Shown here one piece after another: positions 58,951-64,000 of a stretch of DNA of 64,000 nucleotides. A model generated the notes under the pieces. The model did not search any database, had not been told where the DNA came from, and was given only the letters and a program-made list of their open reading frames with translations. The stretch covers positions 77,094,862 to 77,158,861 of the forward strand of contig NC_080584.1 of the NCBI RefSeq assembly GCF_029962835.1, given 5' to 3'. Within the stretch, counting starts at the first letter, position 1, and each line of letters begins with the position of its first letter. Both the position numbers and the translations under genes were made by a program. This stretch comes from Magnolia sinica. Taxonomy: Eukaryota; Streptophyta; Magnoliopsida; Magnoliales; Magnoliaceae.

Positions 58951-60229
58951 ATGCCACCTTATGTGCCCAAAGCACCCTTTCCTCAACGTCTGGCACCGAT
59001 AAAGAAAAGAAATAACTTTGATGAAATTTTGGATGTGTTTCAAAAAGTGCAACTCAACATCCCGTTGCTTGACGCTATCAAGCAAGTCCCTCTGCTTACG
59101 CTAAGTTTCTTAAAGATTTATGCACTCAAAAGCGTAAGCATAATGTTCATAAGAAAGTCTTCCTTGCAGAGCGCAGCTCCATGATTCAACATAACACCCC
59201 TCCTAAATTTAGGGATCCAGGAGCTCCCACCATTTCTTGCGGCATAGGAGATCATAAGATCGGGAAGGCATTACTTGATTTAGGGGCGAGTGTCAATTTG
59301 TTACCATATTCGGTTTATGAGCAGCTAGGACTTGGTGAGTTGAAACCAACTAAGGTAACATTACAACTAGCTGATAGATCTGTCAATGTGCCCCGGGGTG
59401 TTTTTGAAGATGTGTTAATCCAGGTTGATAAATTTTATTTTCCAGTGGATTTCATAGTTATCGATACTCAGCCTGTCCAGAATCTTCATAGTCGGATCCC
59501 AGTCATTTTGGGTCGTCCATTTTTGGCCACATCTAATGCTATTATCAATTGCGGAATGGAGTTATGAAATTGTCCTTTGGTAACATGAATATTAAACTCA
59601 ATGTTTTTAATGCAGAACAACAACCCTCAGATTTGGATGACATATATGAAGTGGACATGATCGAGAGCCTTGTGCAGGACTCCTTCCGTACATCTTTTGA
59701 AGATCCTTTGGAGACCTGCTTAGCACAATCGGGCATGGATTTTGACATTGATAGTCCCATCCATGAAGTCAATGCATTGCTCGACTCTACTCCTATATTG
59801 GAGATTGAAAAATGGAGAGCGAAAGTGGAACCTCTTCATCCCTCTGAGACTCTTCCCGACAGCACACAGTTTGTAACTCTGAGAAGACAAAGGCGAGCAG
59901 GCTGCTTAATGTTCTCAGAGCATATAAGGCAGCAATTGAACGGAAGATAATGGAAATACAGGGAGTATGCCCCACGATATGTATGGATCATGCTGTGGAA
60001 ATGTCGCGTGAAATGCAAAGGAAGCGTGATCCTAACATGGAAGAAGTCGTTCGAGCAGAAGTCCTTAAATTATTTGACGACAGTGTCAGTTACCTCATTT
60101 CAGATGGCACAGTTCATGAGAACTCACATCACTTGTCTGGGATTGGTTAATCAAGATGTTGAGGTAATTTCTTTGGCGGACCCTGGTTATAAAGATTATT
60201 TCATTCATGGTCCGTTCTTGTCTGGCTGA
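58951..60229 (+). pseudogene. pol: Protease and start of RT of nested element, broken; rest of pol deleted
   Basis: 58951-59184 is the pre-protease segment (FPQRLAPIKKRNN). 59181-59567 is protease with LLDLGASVNLLPYSVY and GRPFLATSNAIINC, then a frame shift to 59549-59950 (spacer). Only the entry to RT remains (RDPNMEEVVRAEVLKLFD near 60026-60080). After about 60100 the sequence leaves RT and reaches the 3' region, so catalytic RT, RNase H and integrase are absent. Confidence 0.85.
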
Positions 60230-61548
60230 AGACGTTAAACTTAGCGCTCATGGGAGGCAACCCAGCCTTTTGCTTTATTGTATTGCTTTTTATTTCATTC
60301 ATTTTCATTATTTTCTTAGTTAGTTACTTCAATGTTTGTGGGTAACATTACTGCAAACCCTCACGAGACTACAACTCGTCCACTAGGGGTAACCTAGGGG
60401 TTTAAAGGCTTGTTGCATGCGCTAAATGCAATCGAGAGCACCTGCGAAAGTGGTATAGGTAGGATCTTCTTTTGTTTTTCTTTTTGTTATTTTTGCTTAT
60501 GTTGATTTCTCTCTTGTGCTAACTCGCTTTTACGTTGAAATTTTTCACAAATTTTGAGAAAGCTTCTTGATTCTCCATCCAGGTATTGTCTTTTCATCAC
60601 TCCTCTTTTATTCTCGTTGTCTCATGTGCATTACTTGTTTATTTTTAATACATTGAGGACAATGTAGATTTTTGGTTGGGGGTGGGAGATTAGGGTACCT
60701 AATCAGTATTTTCTTAGTCCTGAGGAAAATTTGTGAAAATTTTAAAATTTTTTTCTGAATTTCTATTGAATTCAAAGTGACTTTGAAGGATAGTTGTGAT
60801 TTTAACATTATAAGATACCTGATGTTGGTAACTAATGACTCTTAGATTCAGCCATCTGCTTGATTTCACAGTCAATTTTGAATTGTTAATCCATGATTAG
60901 ACGTTGTGAACATTGATTGAGTCATGATTTTACATATCACATCTCGCTTGCACATTAAGTTTTGGTTCGATAACTGAATGATTAACTTGGTAAAAAGAAG
61001 AATTAAAAGGCTAAGTCACATAATCTTCGCCATAGGTTTGCTCCCTATAGGTATAGATTTGATTCTCCATAGTTGACTTATAAAAAATGAGGCGACGAGT
61101 TTTCGCCATAGGTTTGCTCCCTATAGGTAAGAATTTGATTCCCCTCATTTGCGTTACTGCTCATAAAGAAAATCAAAGGTTGGTAAAATTAAAAATTAAT
61201 CTGTGAGATAAGTGTTGGTTTCAAGCTTGGTTGTCACGAATTACCAATGATATCATGAGATTGACAATTGGATCTCTTAATGTTTGTAAGTCGAGATTAC
61301 ACTTTACATTCATGGAGCTCGATGTTCAGAAATGTTCTAATTAATGGATTAATATATTGAACTTGATTATGAAGTTTACTGTGAGCTTGATTTCAGGAGA
61401 AAATTCTACTTACCATTCATGAATCTTAGAATTTTCACATCTCAGCTGTCTGTTCACAAGTTACTTGAGTTACAGGAATCATCTTTTATTTCTAAAATTA
61501 TTTTTCGCATACTTTGCTCGTGACTAGCAAAATGCTGGTTGGGGGTTG
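60230..61548 (+). other. 3' region of nested element between pol remnant and 3' LTR
   Basis: Noncoding. It has landmarks seen in plant Athila-like elements: CATGGGAGGCAACCCAGCC near 60249, ACATTGAGGACAATGTAGA near 60650 and a GGTTGGGGGTGGGAG purine tract near 60675. The 27-bp TTCGCCATAGG...TATAGGTA segment occurs twice (61026 and 61102), 76 bp apart. GGTTGGGGGTTG directly before the 3' LTR is the likely plus-strand primer tract. Confidence 0.65.
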
Positions 61549-63733
61549 TGATCAGGGTCAAATATTGCATATCAGACCCCAGTAATTACCAGATTTTACG
61601 TATATGATAATGCTTAATGGAGTATTTTAATTGTATTTTTGTTACAGGATGGAGTCAGGAGCGTTAATTGAAAATTGATGTTAAAGGCATGGATTTCATG
61701 ATCCAAAGTCTCCAGAGCACGGGATGGACTCTAGAGAACCAATAATGAAGATTTTACACGCCTGAGATCTGAGGAAAGCAAGCCAAAGGGGCCCGAAAAG
61801 GGTCCAGAATGCAAGATCACATGGTTCCCGCTATCCGATCAGTTCGAAACTTCATACATGAGATGAGGGCCGTAAATTAACCGTACATATTAAATTTCAG
61901 CCATTGAGGATCTCGGGAAGTGGTCCAATGGACAGATCAGCCCATTAATCTTCACTTTGGGGCCCACCTGATATTTGGAACTGCCTCAAACTTGGTTTTG
62001 GCGGTTGGAATTATATGAAGGAAAGGATGGACGGTGCATTTCCCACAAACATTACATTGGGCCCCACATGCGTGAGTGTGTGCGTAAAGCACACGTGCGC
62101 CGGCTGCGCACCGCACCGCTGGGACGGTCAGCGAAAGCGCTGACCCGTCTCTCTCTCTCGCCCGCCGTTCCAGCGTCCGCAAACACGACCTGCGGTCGTC
62201 GGTTGTGGGTCCCACCTATTGTCCAAATGGACAATCCAAACCATCCATCCGCTTCCTGGGGCAGCCACAATCCACGCCAAGGTGACGGAAATGGAAAGTA
62301 TAATGAATACTAGTTTTTCAACCGTTCAATGGTAAAACGGACGGTGAGTTCAAAACTCTGTGGGCCACCACAAAAATAACTCAAAATTGAGCATTCCCAA
62401 CCGTTTTTTCACTCTCCATCCAATGAACGGAGTGGATTTCTAGAATACCAAGTATGTGGACCCCACCATCACAACAGCAACGGGTTTCGCGTCCGCGTAA
62501 CGGACGGTCGCTGTCTGTTTTTGCGGCTGTTTGTGGACCCCACCCGTTAACCGTACGGCCGATCCGAGCCGTCCATCTCGTAGAGTGGTTCGAGAGCTTC
62601 AAAATCATGATGATATTCTTCTCTCATGCGTGCACACGTGCGTGATACAGAGGCCATAAAAGGGCTACTCGGCGACGTTCAAAACTGATCTTTTTGTATT
62701 TTCTTCTCTGGGCCGTGTCAATGGACATTCAAAACCACCCATTCCTGACTGAAATTTCGTCCTGAATCCAATGGACGGGGTGGATTTTCCAGAAAATACC
62801 TCTGTGGGGCCCACCGATCACGGCTGCGAAAAATTACACTTCGAGTCCTTCTACGACTCTGCCACCGACCCCAGCCATCCTATAAAAGGGGAGTTTTGGA
62901 CGTGGGAAAGGCATTCAGAACCAGGGGATTCCAGATCTGAAGCAAGGGAGAGAAGAAAGAGAAGAAAGAGAAGAAAGAAAAGAGAGAGAGATTGTTTGGT
63001 TTGTCGTTTTTTTTATGAATTTTATTTAATATTTTTTTATGGATTTTATGGGTCACTAATCTCTCAGCTAGGGCTGAGATGAAGCCCCTAATTTGATTAG
63101 CTCTTGTATTGGTTGATTTACTTTGAATATTAATTAATTTGTCTCTTTCTCTAAGTGGGCTTTATGGGTTTAAATTCTATACTTCTCCATCTATGAACTT
63201 GACCAAAGTATATATATGGATGTTGTTTGGATGCTTATTATAGGTGCTTGTGTCTGAACAAGAACCGGTTTCCTATAGAGGAAGAAACAGGGTGCTTTAA
63301 TGAATGTACATTCCATGTACCCGACCAAGGATATGGGATATATCATTCATGGCATTGCTTAAAGGAATTAGACAGTCTGTATGCCCGATTAAGGACACAG
63401 ATTGTGCTTTCTCTATTTAAGTGGTATCAATCTAGATCAAGGTGAATCAACAGACAAAACAAGGGTTAGGATAATTAGGGGTGGATTCGAAAGTCCTAGT
63501 GCTCTCTCTCTGATTGAATTTTCTTCCCTGTTCTTAATTAATCATTTTTCATAAAATTGTGTTTAGTAATTCATTCCATTATTTGTTGGATTAGTTAAGG
63601 AGAATCATAGATTTGAATTGTGACGACCAGTCCTCGTGGGAACGATCTCGTAATACGTACCGTATCTACATCTGATTCGTATACTTGCGAGTTTAAAAAT
63701 CATTTAAATCATGTTGGTTTAAATAAAACATCA
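61549..63733 (+). repeat. 3' LTR of nested element, 2185 bp
   Basis: Same termini as the 5' LTR. TATAAAAG lies at 62881-62888 and the hairpin TCTCAGC-TAGG-GCTGAGA at 63062-63079. In the segment where the two LTRs differ most, this copy agrees with the older LTR at 4860-10898, so the 5' LTR is the changed one. Open frames within it recur only because the LTR is duplicated. Confidence 0.95.
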
Positions 63734-64000
63734 TGGACTGCGCAAGATAAGAAGAAATTCTTCACCGAGGTGCGCAACTTTTTCTGGGATGATCCTTACT
63801 TATTTAAATATTGCCCGGACCAAATTCTAAGGAGATGTGTACCAGACGATGAGCATCAGAGCGTCATCTCCTTCTGTCACTCAGAGGCCTGTGGTGGTCA
63901 CTTTTCTGCTAAAAAGACCACGGCCAAGATTCTGCAGTGTGGCTTTTACTGGCCCACTATGTTTAGGGACACTCATGAGTTTTGCAAAGCTTGTGAGCGT
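63734..64000 (+). pseudogene. pol: pol of outer element: integrase zinc-binding domain (continues beyond window)
   Basis: 89 codons open to the window edge, starting at the second TGGAC copy. It shows the H2C2 zinc-binding pattern of Ty3 integrases: HSEACGGHFSAKKTTAKIL, then FYWPTMFRDTHEFCKACER. It is in the same frame as the RNase H segment that ends at 54385, so the 9.35-kb insertion lies between these two domains. Confidence 0.9.

Larger units (their letters stand above)
54386..63733 (+). mobile_element. Nested, non-autonomous Athila-type LTR retrotransposon, 9348 bp
   Basis: Two LTRs (54386-56554 and 61549-63733) in direct orientation, each TG...CA, are flanked by the perfect duplication TGGAC (54381-54385 and 63734-63738). 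The internal region is about 5.0 kb and holds a broken gag, protease and a few RT codons, but no catalytic RT, RNase H or integrase. The insertion splits the pol gene of a related element. The two LTRs are highly similar. Confidence 0.95.
47207..64000 (+). mobile_element. Athila-type Ty3 LTR retrotransposon, outer element, interrupted in pol and running out of the window
   Basis: Parts in order: 5' LTR 47207-49496, primer site 49503-49520, gag, protease-RT, RNase H, then at 54385 a nested element, then integrase from 63734 onward. RT and protease motifs, the tRNA-Asp-type primer site and long LTRs all fit the Athila lineage. Two in-frame stops and frame shifts make it defective. Its 3' LTR is outside the window, so its own target duplication cannot be checked. 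Confidence 0.9.

Noticed and set aside
61975-62313. 112-codon frame also present at 54871-55152
   Set aside because: Repeated only because the LTR is duplicated; the frame is altered by a 2-bp difference between the two LTRs and is absent as such from the older copy.
63227-63445. 72-codon frame shared with the LTR at 10574-10771
   Set aside because: Interrupted by a TAG in the 5' LTR of the same element (near 56071), so it is not maintained as a gene.

Overview
The window is nuclear DNA of a flowering plant. The evidence is a spliced S-domain receptor kinase gene, Ty3 (Athila and chromovirus-type), Ty1/copia, LINE, SINE, PIF/Harbinger, hAT and Mutator-like elements, and many copies of an inverted-repeat element whose termini read roughly GTGGGGCCCACCRTGATGT. 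That last family and the overall style remind me of woody magnoliids (Lauraceae/Magnoliaceae type). This placement is a recollection, not a test.

Layout. 311-3849: PIF/Harbinger element A, minus strand, with three genes in the order transposase, Myb/SANT-like, and a small protein with an RNase H1-type N-terminal domain and a C-terminal membrane segment. 4860-10898: a solo or truncated Athila-type LTR split by a 4.0-kb chromovirus-type solo LTR (5594-9611, target duplication ATCAT). 10900-23380: a gene-free stretch of inverted-repeat elements, including a 514-bp element with a 9-bp duplication (12405-12918), a 2.6-kb hAT element with a perfect 8-bp duplication carrying a 4 x 181-bp tandem array (14669-17267), and an old LTR (about 18941-19830). 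23385-25451: a second chromovirus-type solo LTR (ATGGG duplication).

27480-42225, minus strand: the only host gene I can assemble, a G-type lectin S-receptor-like Ser/Thr kinase of seven exons and 829 codons with no stops or frame breaks. Its first intron is 9.2 kb and holds a LINE 3' fragment and a decayed copia element, itself carrying a solo LTR and a SINE. 43557-47097: PIF/Harbinger element B, same three-gene order as A, all three genes broken.

47207-64000: an Athila-type LTR retrotransposon (5' LTR, tRNA-Asp-type primer site, gag, protease/RT, RNase H, start of integrase). It is interrupted in pol by a second, related element (54386-63733) with two 2.2-kb LTRs and a TGGAC duplication. 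The inserted element keeps only gag and protease remnants, so it probably moved using proteins supplied by relatives.

The observation I rate highest is the third gene shared by the two divergent Harbinger elements. Next come a structure-preserving hairpin in all four Athila-type LTR copies, the layered insertions dated by exact target duplications, and the intact receptor kinase around its TE-filled intron.
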